In this document: positions 5,551-5,631 of the stretch, piece after piece
Layout: every line of letters starts with the position of its first letter
Numbering within the stretch: position 1 is the stretch's first letter
NCBI GenBank assembly: GCA_016210125.1
Contig: JACQUS010000426.1
Location: forward strand, 1 to 5,631
DNA: 5,631 nt
Reading direction: 5' to 3'
Source: Chloroflexota bacterium
Lineage (GTDB): Bacteria; Chloroflexota; UBA6077; FW602-bin22; JACQUS01
The notes under the pieces: model-generated
Databases searched by the model: none
Told to the model about the DNA's origin: nothing
The model's input: only the letters and a program-made list of their open reading frames with translations
Made by a program: the position numbers and the translations under genes

Positions 5551-5631
5551 ATGTCTCTGCCGCTCGCCGGCGTGCGCGTGCTCGACTTCACACGCGTCGT
5601 CTCTGGCCCATACTGCGCGCTGATGCTGGGC
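5551..5631 (+). CDS. CaiB/BaiF family (class III) CoA-transferase, N-terminal fragment
   Basis: Only the first 27 codons are in the window. They read MSLPLAGVRVLDFTRVVSGPYCALMLG, the very recognisable start of class III CoA-transferases (PLxGVRVLDxTRVxxGPxxxxxLxD). These enzymes move CoA between acyl-CoA donors and carboxylic acids such as oxalate, carnitine, bile acids or aromatic succinates, in the cytoplasm. The catalytic Asp lies beyond the right edge, so activity and substrate cannot be judged. The ATG has AGGGAG about 10 bases upstream. The gene is divergent from the ABC operon and shares its 150-base regulatory region, which hints at a common pathway. Confidence 0.9.
   Translation, partial: MSLPLAGVRVLDFTRVVSGPYCALMLG

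Overview
The window is very GC-rich and gene-dense, with short spacers and good Shine-Dalgarno sites. It looks like a chromosomal piece from a high-GC bacterium. My best guess is a member of Chloroflexota (Thermomicrobia-like or a related uncultured soil lineage). This rests on an isoleucyl-tRNA synthetase of the eukaryote-like type without a C-terminal zinc finger, a Uma2-family gene next to a HicB-like gene, and a GC-rich palindromic intergenic element beginning GTAGGGGCG. No marker in the window proves this placement.

Layout. Positions 1-1319 (+) hold the C-terminal 438 residues of IleRS, which enters from the left edge. A 47-base convergent gap with a small hairpin follows. On the minus strand, read right to left, a Uma2-family protein (2193-1609) overlaps a HicB-like antitoxin-fold protein (1612-1367) by the 4 bases ATGA, so the two look translationally coupled. 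The 243-base gap 2194-2436 holds a compact palindromic element (2247-2300) and a 9-bp tandem duplication (2388-2405). Positions 5400-2437 (minus) carry a probable three-gene operon in this order: NitT/TauT-type ABC transporter ATPase, SelA-like PLP-dependent enzyme, and epoxide-hydrolase-like alpha/beta hydrolase. The gaps between them are 50 and 58 bases. The first gap is mostly a perfect 12-bp repeat present three times, which also supplies the ATPase stop codon. At the right edge a CaiB/BaiF CoA-transferase gene starts at 5551 (+), divergent from the operon.

The 150-base divergent region (5401-5550) is the richest regulatory DNA here. A short AT-rich island holds an operator-like set of repeats, an extended -10 promoter pointing at the operon, and a sigma-70-like -35/-10 pair pointing at the CoA-transferase gene. 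The two sides may therefore be co-controlled.

Functionally, the operon and CoA-transferase look like a small uptake-and-catabolism locus: an importer ATPase, a PLP enzyme, a hydrolase and CoA activation. The substrate cannot be read from sequence, and the permease and binding protein are not in the window. The most unusual items are the coupled Uma2/HicB pair, the triplicated stop-codon repeat and the shared divergent operator. I found no RNA gene, CRISPR array, transposase or replication origin.
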